Shown: one piece after another, positions 1-13,156 of the stretch
Layout of the letters: the number at the start of each line of letters is the position of its first letter
How positions within the stretch are numbered: position 1 is the stretch's first letter
NCBI GenBank assembly: GCA_949130495.1
Contig: OX422211.1
Span: 633,425,217-633,489,216 of the forward strand
Length of the DNA: 64,000 bases
Direction: 5' to 3'
DNA from: Sambucus nigra
Taxonomy: Eukaryota > Streptophyta > Magnoliopsida > Dipsacales > Adoxaceae
Notes under the pieces: generated by a model
The model's input: only the letters and a program-made list of their open reading frames with translations
Database searches by the model: none
Told to the model about the DNA's origin: nothing
Position numbers and translations under genes: made by a program

Positions 1-148
1 AGGCATTTGAACAAGCCCAAGGCAATAGACAACAGTGGACGTGGGCTTTCCTTTTTCAGCTAAACCACTTTAAAAATCCTTTGTCTTTTTTTCTTATATT
101 TATCTGTGATCAATTAATAAGATAAATCTAGTTTTTTTCATTATCATA
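1..148 (+). repeat. Possible 3' end of the 5' LTR of element A
   Basis: AT-rich sequence immediately upstream of the degenerate primer-binding motif at 149-166. By position it should be the end of the 5' LTR. No second LTR copy exists in the window for comparison, so this is inference. Confidence 0.3.
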
Positions 149-166
149 TTGACGTCGTCTGTGAAA
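149..166 (+). other. Degenerate primer-binding site of element A
   Basis: The motif TTGACGTCGTCTGTGAAA resembles the TTGGCGCCGTCTGTGG signature found just downstream of the 5' LTR in Tat-type elements, with C-to-T/G-to-A-like changes. It lies 39 bp before the gag-like ATG at 205. Confidence 0.45.
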
Positions 167-204
167 AAGTATTTCTAATCATTCTCATTCATTCAAACAC
201 TGAA

Positions 205-2409
205 ATGGCTGATATTACTCAATCAAGTGTTAGGAACGATGGCCTTCCACTTGTCCCTTCTGCCCCACCAACAGCAAATGAATTAACTAGAATTCTGGCC
301 AGTCTTGCAAGAGACCAAGAGGCTATGTAGGACACTATCAGGCAACTTGCACAAACTCTTCAAGTAGGAGCACCTGCTCTATCTGCCCATAGAAATATAC
401 CACCACCACCCAGGTGAAGTCAGTCAAGAACTACAAGGGATACTTCCTATCGTCCAAGGTCAAATTCATAACTCAGGGGGTCAAAATCCTTCAATACACA
501 GTCTTACTCTCCAGAAAGGCTAAGTGCTTTCGAAAGACTAAGTTGTGCTTCTCCCTTCGATTGTTTGGGACCCAAGGGGAACATAAATGTTCCTAGGGTA
601 ATATCAGGAAATACGTGATAACCATCTGATCGAAGGGAAGGCTTAGCCTAGTCTAGATCAGACGCCCGATGTACTGCTCGGGCTGAGAAATAATCCCAAG
701 AAGAAAGTTCAGCGAACAACAAAGCAGCAATGCATAGGTATGATGCTAGTAACAATGCTTGGAAAGGTTCTATCTAGAGATTGGAGGACGGTCTGAGAGA
801 GATGGCTAAGGCCAAAAACCCACTACAAAGAAGCTTTGTAAAAGGATCTCCCTTCGTACAAGCAATTGTGGATTTCCCCACTCCAATAAAGTTCAAAGAT
901 CCAGTGGTTACACCCAAATATGATGGGAAAACTGACCCAGTCCTCCATATAGAGCAATACCGAGCATCCATCGATATTTACGTGGTTCTCGACAAAATGA
1001 GGTGTAGAGCATTCTTTAGAACAATTACTGGATCTGCCCAAATTTAGTACAATAGCCTTCCTCGAGGACAGATTTTTAGCTTCAACCAGTTGGCTGAGCT
1101 ATTTATTAGTAACTTTTGTTTTTGAGCCAAGCCTGTAAAAAGGGTAGCACAGTTGCTCAGTATACGACAGAAGAAAGGAGAGAGCACCAGGGACTACATC
1201 ACTCGTTTCAATAACGAGAAGCTGAAGGTTATGGATTATGAGGAGAAAACTTTTATAACAACCCTTATGAGTGGATTTCTCCCCGAGAAGCTCTATTATA
1301 CACTTGTTAAGGATCCCCCAAAGACTATAGCAGAATTGATGGCCAAAGCAGCCAAAATCATGAATGCCGAGGAAGTAATGACAACCAAGCGAAACTCAGG
1401 AAGCTGAAGGCGAAAATGACAAGAATGATCACAAAGACTCCAAGGAGCACAATGAATCAAAACAAAAATTAATTATAGAAAGGCTCAAGAAGTATAACAG
1501 CCACACTCTACTAACCATGGGCATTAATCATGTCTTGGAGGAGATCAAACATAATAAAAATATGTGTTGGCCTAATTAGTTGAGGAGTTCCCCTACCATG
1601 AGGGAAAAAACTAAGTATTATGAGTTACATAGAGACCATGGTCACACGATGGACCCTTGCATTTCCCTTCAAAATGAGGTTGAAACTCTCATCTAAAGAG
1701 GAAAATTGAATCAGTTTATTAATCGACAGAATAATGAAGGAGCTCGGCACACATCAAAATCTCCTTCTAGACCTAGAGAGAAGAAAAAGAGGCCTCATAA
1801 AGATGACTAGGATAATGATTTTGACTTACCCAAAAAGCCCCGACAACCAGAATACGAGGCATTAACACTCAGTTTTGGTTCTTTTGATTGCCAAATGACT
1901 ACAGGTGGAGATGCAGGAGGAGGATATCATACAATAAAATGAAAAGCTTATCTCAATGAGGCTCAAGCTTGCTCGTACATAAAGAGGATTAATTTTATCG
2001 AGGAAGACAGACCAAGGAAGGTTAACAAAGATAAGTTGGTGATAGAATTTTCTAAAAATGACCTATCAGGAGTACTGTACCCTCACGATGATCTTCTGTT
2101 AATTAAAGTTAGAAAGGAAGATATCATTGTCTCTAGAGTGTTAGTAGATAATGGTAGCTCGACCATATCATGTTTTATCCTTGTTTTAGCACCTTGGACT
2201 TTAAGCTCAGCGAGTTAGAGCCCTATCATCGACCGCTAATAAGTTTTATAGGTGAGAAAGTCTTCCCTTTGAAAACCATTAATATGAAAGTGATGATTGG
2301 CACATGACCAGCCAGTCAAACAGAGAAAATTCATTTCTTTATAATGGATAAAAATTTCCATTCAGCTTACAATGTAATTATGGTAAGAGTTGGGCTAAAT
2401 AAGTTTGAG
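205..2409 (+). pseudogene. Element A gag and protease, degenerate
   Basis: The ATG at 205 opens a frame starting MADITQSSVRND that soon meets stops. The recognisable gag core lies at about 862-1400, with a segment like FPTPIKFKDPVVTPKYDGK followed by EKLYYTLVKDPPKTIAELM; this is the retrotransposon gag type of Tat elements. It is broken by stops, for example TAG at 1045-1047 where a Trp is expected, and by a frame change near 1125. A protease-like motif, VLVDNGSS, is at 2138-2161. The frame is then cut at AV by element B and resumes at 13162. In a live element this would give the particle protein and the aspartic protease; here it cannot. Confidence 0.75.
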
Positions 2410-2414
2410 GCAGT
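2410..2414 (+). repeat. Target-site duplication (left) of element B
   Basis: GCAGT directly abuts the TG that begins the 5' LTR. The same five bases follow the CA that ends the 3' LTR, at 13157-13161. Five bases is the usual length for Ty3/gypsy integration. Confidence 0.9.
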
Positions 2415-5347
2415 TGTAATACCCCGTATTTTTGGCAATATTTATTTTTGGGATTAATTAATTAAATGAGAATTAATTGGGAATTAATCCGGATAAAATA
2501 CTAGCGAGATGTGAGTTGGTATTTGACTTAATTGATTATATATGATGATTTATGAATATTGAATTATGAATTTTTCGTGAGATTGATATACGGCAATTTG
2601 GACATTTTATTGGGACGCGAGTGACAGTCGCGTCAGGATATAATTATTTTGATTATAAAAGTGAATTTAAATTCTATAAACCGTATGGTCGTTTTGAGTG
2701 CGCCAACGTGTCCGGAAGGGTCGAGATAGTCAGAAAACACTAGCCGAGGGTTTAGTTTGGGTCCCGGGGTATTTTTAGGCCATACCGGCAACATAAAGGG
2801 TAGTTTGGTAATTTTGTATTTTTGGGAATTAAAAGTGACGAAAATTAAGAGTTTTTATCTGATTGGGAATAGACCCACTTAACCCATTAACAACCCATAT
2901 TAACCTAGAAGGCTGCGTAGGTTATTAGAATTAGGTTTTCTAATATTTCCCAAAGCAAACCCTAGCCACCATAGCCATTGGAGAAGAAAGCTTGGAGAGA
3001 GAGGAATAGAAAGGAATTCTGCAGAAAGAGAGGGAGAGAGCTTCATCAAATCTGAGATTTAATCAAGGCAAGTGGTTTAAATTACGTTTTTATGCAGTAA
3101 ATGCTTCTTCCATGCTTAGACTATCCAATAAATCAAATTGTTCTTGGGAGTTTAATAAAAAAAAACCATTTTAATTGGACTTAGAACTTAAATTTTGAGA
3201 AGAAATTGCATGTAGAATCGTATAGAGATGATTACCCTGATGTTAATTTATGTTGGATGTAACAAAAACGGATCTAAATTGAGTAAATTGATGATATTAA
3301 ATTCTAGGGTTTATGTTCTTGAAAATTTGGGGAAAAGTGAAGAGACTTGATGATTTAATGATGTTTAGGATGAATTAATTCCTTAAAACACGTTAGTATG
3401 TGACCTTGATATGTTTAGGATTGATTAGAGACCTTAAAACATGGTTGGGACGAATTTTAGAGGAGTATTGAGGAGTAGAAATTGGTGGAAAAATGAGATA
3501 GGATTTCTGGGCTTGAATCTGGTCACTCGTTAGAAGACCTACCCAGGTCGTTCGAACGAGCTTCTAACGAGTTGACAGTTTGGGGTTCTAACGAGAGGGA
3601 TGTTCGTTCGATAATCTCGTTCAAACGAGATCTCGTTAGATAGCCCAGTTCGTTCGAACGAAATCTCGTTCGAACAGCCTCGTTCGAACGAGACTTCTAA
3701 CGAGCTGGCAGTTTAGGCTTTTTGGCCTGTTTTGATTTTGGGAGTCCCGTGAACTTGTTCGAGAATAGAGATAACATTCCTTTGATGATGTATTGGTATA
3801 CTTGGGACATTTGGGATATAATGAGGAGTAAATTATAATTGTGGAACGAATCAAATAGACATTATGGATTGAGACGTGAGTGCCTACTACGACGTGAGAA
3901 TAAATTATGGCGCGTATAAATGTGGACCGGGATTATATAAGTTATATATATATTAAGTTGGTACGAGAATGCGATATGTACTACAATTAAATTACGGTGA
4001 TTACTAAGATGCGTGTTTACTTAGTATTGGTATATGATTTGTGTGTATGACATACCTACCATACTTGCTATCACGGGAGGTTTGCGTTCGCTTAGGGCCC
4101 TCTAATCCTTGTATTGCCCGGATTTAGACTGGTTACCTTGATGAACATAGGTCATAGAAAGACTTATTGGGATGTTGATAAGTCCGCTGATCGTGGGAGC
4201 GTAGGTATGTGCGTGACCCATGTGATGTGACTGTGTTCGCCTCCATTATTTGTGATGTTGTTATCTGTGAACTATTCCTGAGAGATTCGGAATATGTGAT
4301 CCTTATGTACGTGATGTACCGGGATGGATAGCAGAGTATGTGTGCACCGCAGCTTAGTTCTCGGGGTGCTTGTATTGTATATTTATGATGTGAATAATAT
4401 ACACTTAATTAATGGGAACCTTCATGTTAATGTTGTGAATATAATTACGGTATTGTTTCGAGAAAAACATAACGTGTTAACTGATAGTGAAATATATTGC
4501 AGATTGAGCATCTGAGTTTACGTTAAACCCCTATTTAATTGAGATCGTTTTTATGTTAATGGGAACCGAGTAATAAGGGTAGAACCTATATCAGTCTAGC
4601 TAGATATGATGTCACTTAGCTAGTGGTTAGTGTAATTTTAGATGGGTACTTACGTTAGGAGTGCACAGTTAGACGAGAGGTGAGAATTTCATGTGAGCGC
4701 ACGTCCTAACATGTACATTGCATTTAATGTTTTAAATGTTTTTAAAGCACTTGCAGGTTTTTAAAATATCTCCACATTCGGGCTCTGACACGTTTGCTTT
4801 CAAATCTATTTTTCTTGTAAAACCATTTTAGGTGCCCAGCCACAAGGACACCATGCATAGGATACTCATTCAGATGACGAGCTGTAGCTGTTTGTGGAAG
4901 TTACAGGGATTTGCTTGTAGACGCTTCTATCATTTGAATTCCATGTTCAGTATTCCTCAGTTTTAGGGCATGTTGCCCAATTCCATTAGAGATACATTTC
5001 CATTTCAGTTTTTCAGACTTTGGCATGTATTGATTCAGTATTCAGTATTTAGTATTCATTTCAGTTGTGGAGTTTTTTGTGAGGAGTTTCCTCCGGATTT
5101 GTTTATATTGTGATGGCTATTCCATTATTTCGTTATGGTGAATGGTGATATTATTCTTGCATTAAATCTTTTACTTCATGTTAATCCGACCTTAATTAAA
5201 ATTTGACAACTTACTTTTTAAATACTAGGTGGTTAGCAATAAAAAAAATGTTTTCGACAGTGATGCTATTAACTGAGCCAACTTGGCATTTTGGTTTAAT
5301 TTAATAAAGGAGTAGCTACCCGGTATTTAATTAGTCGGGGTGTCACA
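2415..5347 (+). repeat. 5' LTR of element B
   Basis: Starts TGTAATACCCCG and ends GGGGTGTCACA, with the canonical TG...CA ends. Length is 2,933 bp. It matches 10207-13156 almost base for base. It carries a cluster of TTCGAA-centred palindromes at 3548-3704. Short open frames inside it, for example 3636-3854 on the minus strand, recur in the other LTR and look like chance frames. Confidence 0.95.
3548..3704. repeat. Palindrome cluster in the 5' LTR of B
   Basis: Repeated variants of the self-complementary CTCGTTCGAACGAG, interspersed with CTAACGAG, fill about 155 bp. The 3' LTR copy (11340-11509) has one extra 14-bp unit. Equivalent clusters occur in both LTRs of element C. Confidence 0.8.
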
Positions 5348-5349
5348 GG

Positions 5350-5361
5350 TGGTATCAGAGC
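5350..5361 (+). other. Primer-binding site of element B (initiator Met tRNA)
   Basis: TGGTATCAGAGC, two bases after the 5' LTR, is complementary to the 3' end of plant initiator methionine tRNA. This is the usual minus-strand primer for this group. Confidence 0.9.
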
Positions 5362-5529
5362 ATCAGGTTCTAGTGTGCTTTAGGATCTGTACGGCTATTA
5401 TGTTTCCGCTAATTTTTCTTTGATATAGAGCCCTATATTTTAGGACTGTTGTACTCTTTTGTGTATGCTTCGTTCTTCAGCTATTTTAAGTTTATAACTG
5501 CGAACTTATAAACTTCATTTTTATTTCAG

Positions 5530-8500
5530 ATGCCTCCACGACGTGCACGACGAGTTCCCAGGGATGCAACGCCCGAACCCCAGCCCGTTCCAGTTCAGGG
5601 CATGATGAACGCCGCTGAGGTTGCAGCTATAGTAGCCCAAGCGGTAAATGCCGCAATTGCCGTAGTTCAGCAGGCACCACCTCAGGCACCGGTTGCCGCG
5701 CCAGTACAGGCAAATGCATTCCCGTCTGCTTGGGAACGTGTACGTGACGCTTTTCAGAAAGCGCATCCGCCAGAGTTTGCAGGTAGCTCAGATGTGGTAG
5801 TCTCGAGTCAATGGAGGAAGGATATGCAGAGGCACTTGAGGATGTATGAGTGCACGGATGTTCAGAAGCAGGTGCTAGCTACTTTCAAGCTAGTTGGATC
5901 TGCGCTGCAGTGGTGGGAGTCTATTACCACCGTGGAAGAGAGGGATACTCTCACTATTCAGGACTTTGGGTGCGGTTCGACCGCAAGTACTTTCCGTCAG
6001 CTGTTCACACGGAAATGAGGAGGAAATTGATGAATCTGAAGCAGGAGGGTAAGACCGTGGCCGAGTATGAGGCCGAGTTCACGAATCTGTTGAATATCGT
6101 TCCGGATGAGATACCGACAGAAAAGAAGAAGATTGAGAAATTCACCGACGGGTTGACATGGAGGATCTGTCCGCATCTGTTAGGGAACCTTTCGTTGGCC
6201 ACTTATTCTGATGTGGTTAACGCTGCTTTGTTACACTGCCAGGATCACCGCTTTCATATGGCTGAGGGCAAGAGATCAGGAGAGTCTAGCCATCAGGGCA
6301 GGACCGGAGGATATGGTGCTAGTGGGGCACAATCTGTTCAGGGGCAGAGACAGGGTGAGCAGGGTTCCCAGCAGGGGGATCAGAAGAGGTTCAGATCAGG
6401 GAACTACAGGCACGGACAGGGAGGTTTCCGTCAGGGCCATCAGGGTCCAAACGGCCATCAGGGCCAACAGGGGCAGAATGGGCAGCAGTTTCAGCAGGGC
6501 CAGCAGGGCCAAGGGAGGAACGGTAACGGCCACCAGGGCCGGGGACAGCAGGGGCAGAGAGGAGGGAACTTTCCGGGGAAGTGTTTTGTTTGTGGCAAGA
6601 CTGGCCATAAACGACAGGATTGTCCTGATAGGGGCAGGGCCCTACAGCAGCAGCAGCAGGGTGCTCGCCAGGAGCCGCAGAGGCCTATGTTTCCCGCCGC
6701 TCTCCCCGCACTGCCACAGATGGCAGTATTGCCACCCATTCCAGCGGTCCCAGCTCAGCAGGGGCAGCTACAGTATGGACGTGTCTATAACGTCCACCAG
6801 GCAGCAGTTCCACAGGCACCGCCTGCGATTGAGGGTACGTTTCCTATCCATGGCACTATGGGTCGGTTATTATTTGATACGGGGGCTACACATTGTTTTA
6901 TAGCTACACATTTCGCGAAAGCCTTAGGATTGTTAGCTACGGCAGAGAGCACAGTGACGTGTGTCGACTCACCATTGGGTAATGGGTCACTTATATTCTT
7001 TATATGTCGGGGAGTGGGGGTAGAGATTGGTGGTTTGGTATTACCTGCAGACATGTTGGTATTAGATATGCATGTTCACGATGTGATTATCGGTATGGAT
7101 TGGCTCGTAGCTTATAGGGCCATGATTGATTGCTTCAGCGGGAGCATTGTTTTTGCCATTCCGGGACAAGAGATGTTTGTAGTGGCGATGCCTCGCCCAG
7201 AGGGAGGTTCGACCGCTCATCTGTATTACATAGAGGAGGATACCTCTAAGGAGGTTGTGATTCCTTTAGATTCGATCCCAGTTGTCAGGGAGTATTCTGA
7301 TGTGTTTCAGGAGATACTAGGCCTACCCCCCAGTCGAGAGATAGACTTTGTTATAGATTTGCTGCCAGGTACGAGACCTATAGCACGCGCACCGTACCGT
7401 ATGGCTCCAGCTGAGATGAGGGAGTTACGGGATCAGATTGAACAGTTGTTGGGTCAGGGGTTTATTCGGAGGAGTACTTCACCGTGGGGTGCCCCTGTGT
7501 TGTTCGTAAAGAAGAGGGACGGTTCACTGAGATTGTGTGTGGACTACCGGGAGTTGAATAAGGTCACGATACGGAATAAGTATCCGTTGCCTCGAATCGA
7601 TGACCTATTTGACCAGTTGAAGGGAGCTTCTTTCTTCTCGAAGATTGATTTGAGATCGGAATACCACCAGTTGCGTATCAGGGAGGAGGATGTCTCGAAG
7701 ACGGCGTTCTTGTCGAGATATGGTTCTTACGAGTTTCGGGTTATGCCTTTTGGTTTGACCAACGCTCCAGCTGTGTTTATGGACTTGATGAACAGAGTGT
7801 TCAGGGATTTCCTAGATCAGTTTGTCATTGTCTTCATCGATGATATTCTGGTTTACTCCCAGACAGAGGAGGAGCACGTTGAGCATTTGAGGCAAGTTTT
7901 GCAAACACTTCGTCAGAACGAATTGTATGCAAAATATGAGAAATGCGGGTTTTGGCTGAAGGAGGTCCAGTTTTTGGGACACATTATTTTCGACCGGGGG
8001 ATATCTGTTGATCCGGGGAAGGTATCCGCGGTGAGGGAGTGGGGACAGCCCACGACACCGATTGAGATTCGTAGTTTCTTGGGCCTAGCAGGATACTACA
8101 TGAGGTTTATTCGGGGTTTTTCGAAGATAGCGGGTCCTTTGACACATCTGACTCGTAAGGGTGTGCCATTCATCTGGAGTGATGCCTGTCAGTTGGCATT
8201 TGATGAGTTAAAGGACAAATTGACCTCAGCACCTGTGTTAGCATTACCGAGACCGGGAGTTGAGTATTTGGTTTACACCGATGCGTCTTTGCAAGGACTT
8301 GGAGGTGTATTGCAGCAGGAGAGACAAGCCATAGCTTATGCTTCCCGTAAGCTTAAGCCTCATGAGAAGAATTACCCCACGCATGATTTGGAGTTGGCGG
8401 CGGTGGTATTTGCCCTACGGATTTGGAGGCACTATCTTTTGGGGGAGAAGTTCCAATTGTTCACGGACCACAAGTCCCTACAGTACCTGTTCACGCAGAA

Positions 8501-10164
8501 GGAGTTGAATATGCGGCAGCGTAGGTGGCTTGAGTTTGTGAAAGACTACCAGTTCGATATCCAGTATCACCCGGGTAAGGCTAACATGGTGGCAGACGCG
8601 TTGAGCCGTAAGCCAGCAGATGAAGTGGCAGAGGTGTGGAAGGCCAAGTGGAAGGAATTGGGACACCAGGATGCAGTGGCCCGATCTTTCATGTCTGTGA
8701 TGACTGTTACACCGCAGATTATCACGAAGGTAGTACGGGCACGGGCAAATGACTCATTCTGTCAGGAGCAGATAGTTCGATTACTAGCAGAGGGAGCCGA
8801 GTCTTATACCGTTAGCTCAGACGGGGGATTGCGCTTTAATGGGAGATTAGTGGTTTCGGAAGGGGAGGAATTACGACACGAGGTGATGGCAGAGTCACAC
8901 GGCTCACGGTTCGCGGTACATCCCGGAGGGGACAAAATGTACCAAGACATGAGACGCCAGTATTGGTGGAGCGGTATGAAGAGAGATATCGCTGAGTTTA
9001 TTTCGAAATGCGCCACTTGTCAGCTTGTAAAAGTGGATCATCAGAGACCGGCAGGACTGCTACAGCCATTGGAGGTCCCGGTGTGGATGTGGGAGAGCAT
9101 ATCCATGGAATTTATCACGGGGTTGCCTACGTCGCAGAGGGGTCACGACTCCGTTTGGGTAATTGTGGACAGATAGTCCAAAGTTGCTCACTTTTTACCC
9201 ATAAGGACTGACTACACTACGGGACAGTATGCCCAGCTCTTCATTTCAGAGATTGTGAGACTTCACGGTGTGCCCCTAAATATCGTGTCCGACAGAGACA
9301 AGATATTTGTTTCGCGATTTTAGGAGAGTTTCCAGGAGGCCATGGGCACGGAATTGCGGTTGAGTACGGCTTATCATCCGCAGACCGATGGGCAAGACCG
9401 AGCGCACAAATCAGATGTTGGAGGACATGCTACGCATGTGCATTATTGACTTTGGGGGTGGATGGGAGCAGTACCTTCCACTAGTGGAGTTTGCTTACAA
9501 CAACTCCTATCATTTCACTATTGGCATGGCTCCGTTTGAGGCATTGTACGATAGACCTTGTCGTTCCCCAGTATGTTGGTTGGAGGTGGGGGATAACAAA
9601 CTACTTGGGCCGGAAGTGATTTAGGATACTTCGGCAAGGATTGAGTTTATTCGGAGTCGCATTCGGGTAGCTCAAGACCGGCAGAAGAGTTATGCTGATG
9701 CGAAGAGGTTCTTCAGAGAGTTCCAAGTAGGAAACCAGGTTTTGCTCAGAGTATCTCCTATGAAGGGGATTATGCGTTTCGGGAAGAAAGGGAAATTGGC
9801 ACCGAGATATGTGGGACCATTTCCTATTATTGAGCGGATTGGACCGGTTACGTATAGGCTTGGATTACCGGAACATTTGCATCGGATTCACGATGTGTTT
9901 CATATTTCCTCGCTAAGGAAATATCTTAGAGACAATTTGGCTCACTCTCATATTGCTTTGGAGGACATCGATCTCCAACCTGATAGCTCCTACGAGGAGG
10001 GGCCGATTGCTATTTTGGACCGAAGTGAGCGAAAACTGCGGTCAAAGATAGTCCCGTTAGTGCGTGTTCAGTGGCGACATCATAATGTCGAGGAGTCCAC
10101 ATGGGAGCGCGAGGATGAGATGCGCGAACGTTACCCAGAGTTGTTCTTACCAGGTATTTTCTAG
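5530..10164 (+). pseudogene. Element B gag-pol polyprotein, broken
   Basis: The gag start at 5530 (MPPRRARR) runs into a one-base deletion near 5966; the frame of the following region continues to 9174. Visible in order: gag core (WWES motif, about 5700-6240); Gln/Gly-rich linker; zinc knuckle CX2CX4HX4C at 6582-6623; protease DTGA at 6876-6887; RT about 7370-7930 with FIDD at 7833-7844; RNase H with YTDAS from 8274; integrase HHCC finger about 8900-9040; integrase core; chromodomain about 10000-10150. Further breaks: stops at 9174-9176 and 9321-9323, a one-base insertion near 9390, and a stop at 9622-9624. Intact copies would supply particle protein, protease, polymerase and integrase; this copy cannot. 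Confidence 0.95.
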
Positions 10165-10194
10165 TTTCGAATTTCGGGACGAAATTCTGTTATT

Positions 10195-10206
10195 AGGGGG
10201 GAAGTA
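10195..10206 (+). other. Polypurine tract of element B
   Basis: AGGGGGGAAGTA immediately precedes the TG of the 3' LTR. This is the expected position of the plus-strand primer. Element C has the matching tract at 28917-28927. Confidence 0.85.
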
Positions 10207-13156
10207 TGTAATACCCCGTATTTTTGGCAATATTTATTTTTGGGATTAATTAATTAAATGAAAATTAATTGGGAATTAATCCGGATAAAATACTAGCGAG
10301 ATGTGAGTTGGTATTTGACTTAATTGATTATATATGATGATTTATGAATATTGAATTATGAATTTTTCGTGAGATTGATATACGGCAATTTGGACATTTT
10401 ATTGGGACGCGAGTGACAGTCGCGTCAGGATATAATTATTTTGATTATAAAAGTGAATTTAAATTCTATAAACCGTATGGTCGTTTTGAGTGCGCCAACG
10501 CGTCCGGAAGGGTCGAGATAGTCAGAAAACACTAGCGGAGGGTTTAGTTTGGGTCCCGGGGTATTTTTAGGCCATACCGGCAACATAAAGGGTAGTTTGG
10601 TAATTTTGTATTTTTGGGAATTAAAAGTGACGAAAATTAAGAGTTTTTATCTGATTGGGAATAGACCCACTTAACCCATTAACAACCCATATTAACCTAG
10701 AAGGCTGCGTAGGTTATTAGAATTAGGTTTTCTAATATTTCCCAAAGCAAACCCTAGCCACCATAGCCATTGGAGAAGAAAGCTTGGAGAGAGAGGAATC
10801 AAAAGGAATTCTGCAGAAAGAGAGGGAGAGAGCTTCATTAAATCTGAGATTTAATCAAGGCAAGTGGTTTAAATTACGTTTTTATGCAGTAAATGCTTCT
10901 TCCATGCTTAGACTATCCTATAAATCAAATTGTTCTTGGGAGTTTAATAAAAAAAAAACATTTTAATTGGACTTAGAACTTAAATTTTGAGAAGAAATTG
11001 CATGTAGAATCGTATAGAGATGATTACCCTGATGTTAATGTATGTTGGATGTAACAAAAACGGATCTAAATTGAGTAAATTGATGATATTAAATTCTAGG
11101 GTTTATGTTCTTGAAAATTTGGGGAAAAGTGAAGAGACTTGATGATTTAATGATGTTTAGGATGAATTGATTCCTTAAAACACGTTAGTATGTGACCTTG
11201 ATATGTTTAGGATTGATTAGAGACCTTAAAACATGGTTGGGATGAATTTTAGAGGACTATTGAGGAGTAGAAATTGGTGGAAAAACGAGATAGGATTTAT
11301 GGGCTTGAATCTGGTCACTCGTTAGAAGACCTACCCAGGTCGTTCGAACGAGCTCGTTCGAACGAGCTTCTAACGAGTTGACAGTTTGGGGTTCTAACGA
11401 GAGGGATGTTCGTTCGATAATCTCGTTCGAACGAGATCTCGTTAGATAGCCCAGTTCGTTCGAACGAAATCTCGTTCGAACAGCCTCGTTCGAACGAGAC
11501 TTCTAACGAGCTGGCAGTTTAGGCTTTTTGGCCTGTTTTGATTTTGGGAGTCCCGTGAACTTGTTCGAGAATAGAGATAACATTCCTTTGATGATGTATT
11601 GGTATACTTGGGACATTTGGGATATAATGAGGAGTAAATTATAATTGTGGAACGAATCAAATAGACATTATGGATTGAGACGTGAGTGCCTACTACGACG
11701 TGAGAATAAATTATGGCGCGTATAAATGTGGACCGGGATTATATAAGTTATATATATATATATTAAGTTGGTACGAGAATGCGATATGTACTACAATTAA
11801 ATTACGGTGATTACTAAGATGCGTGTTTACTTAGTATTGGTATATGATTTGTGTGTATGACATACCTACCATACTTGCTATCACGGGAGGTTTGCGTTCG
11901 CTTAGGGCCCTCTAATCCTTGTGTTGCCCGGATTTAGACTGGTTACCTTGATGAACATAGGTCTTAGAAAGACTTATTGGGATGTTGATAAGTCCTCTGA
12001 TCGTGGGAGCGTAGGTATGTGCGTGACCCATGTGATGTGAATGTGTTCGCCTCCATTATTTGTGATGTTGTTATCTGTGAACTATTCCTGAGAGATTCGG
12101 AATATGTGATCCTTATGTACGTGATGTACCGGGATGGATAGCAGAGTATGTGTGCACCGCAGCTTAGTTCTCGGGGTGCTTGTATTGTATATTTATGATG
12201 TGAATAATATACACTTAATTAATGGGAACCTTCATGTTAATGTTGTGAATATAATTACGGTATTGTTTCGAGAAAAACATAACGAGTTAACTGATAGTGA
12301 AATATATTGCATATTGAGCATCTGAGTTTACGTTAAACCCCTATTTAATTGAGATCGTTTTTATGTTAATGGGAACCGAGTAATAAAGGTAGAACCTATA
12401 TCAGTCTAGCTAGATATGATGTCACTAGCTAGTGGTTAGTGTCATTTTAGATGGGTACTTACGTTAGGAGTGCACAGTTAGACGAGAGGTGAGAATTTCA
12501 TGTGAGCGCACGTCCTAACATGTACTTTGCATTTAATGTTTTAAATGTTTTTAAAGCACTTGCAGGTTTATAAAATATCTCCACATTAGGGCTCTGACCC
12601 GTTTGCTTTCAAATCTATTTTTCTTGTAAAACCATTTTAGGTGCCCAGCCACAAGGACGCCATGCATAGGATACTCATTCAGATGACGAGCTGTAGCTGT
12701 TTGTGGAAGTTACAGGGATTTGCTTGTAGACGCTTCTATCATTTGAATTCCATGTTCAGTATTCCTCAGTTTTAGGGCATGTTGCCCAGTTCCATTAGAG
12801 ATACATTTCCATTTCAGTTTTTCAGACTTTGGCATGTATTGATTCAGTATTCAGTATTTAGTATTCATTTCAGTTGTGGAGTTTGTTGTGAGGAGTTTCC
12901 TCCGGATTTGTTTATATTGTGATGGCTATTCCATTATTTCGTTATGGTGAATGGTGATATTATTCTTGCATTAAATCTTTTACTGCATGTTAATCCGACC
13001 TTAATTAAAATTTGACAACTTACTTTTTAAATACTAGGTGGTTAGTAATAATAAAAATGTTTTCGACAGTGATGCTATTAACTGAGCCAACTTGGCATTT
13101 TGGTTTAATTTAATAAAGGAGTAGCTACCCGGTATTTAATTAGTCGGGGTGTCACA
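10207..13156 (+). repeat. 3' LTR of element B
   Basis: 2,950 bp with the same TG...CA ends as the 5' LTR. It is 17 bp longer than the 5' copy, mainly because of one extra 14-bp palindrome unit near 11353 and a longer TA run near 11755. It is followed at once by the GCAGT target duplication. Confidence 0.95.
11340..11509. repeat. Palindrome cluster in the 3' LTR of B
   Basis: Same TTCGAA-centred palindromes as at 3548-3704, with one additional 14-bp unit containing CGTTCGAACGAG. The two LTRs were identical at insertion, so unit number has changed since then. Confidence 0.8.

Larger units (their letters stand above)
2415..13156 (+). mobile_element. Element B: complete chromodomain Ty3/gypsy retrotransposon (Tekay/Del-like)
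   Basis: A structurally complete LTR element of 10,742 bp: 5' LTR 2415-5347, primer site 5350-5361, gag-pol 5530-10164, polypurine tract 10195-10206, 3' LTR 10207-13156 and a 5-bp GCAGT target duplication. Pol order is protease, RT, RNase H, integrase, with a chromodomain at the integrase C-terminus, which places it with the chromoviruses. The long LTRs and domain order fit the Tekay/Del lineage. By eye the two LTRs differ by about 30 substitutions and a few indels over 2.9 kb (about 1%), so the insertion is recent compared with its host element A. Gag-pol is broken in several places, so this copy cannot be autonomous. Confidence 0.95.
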
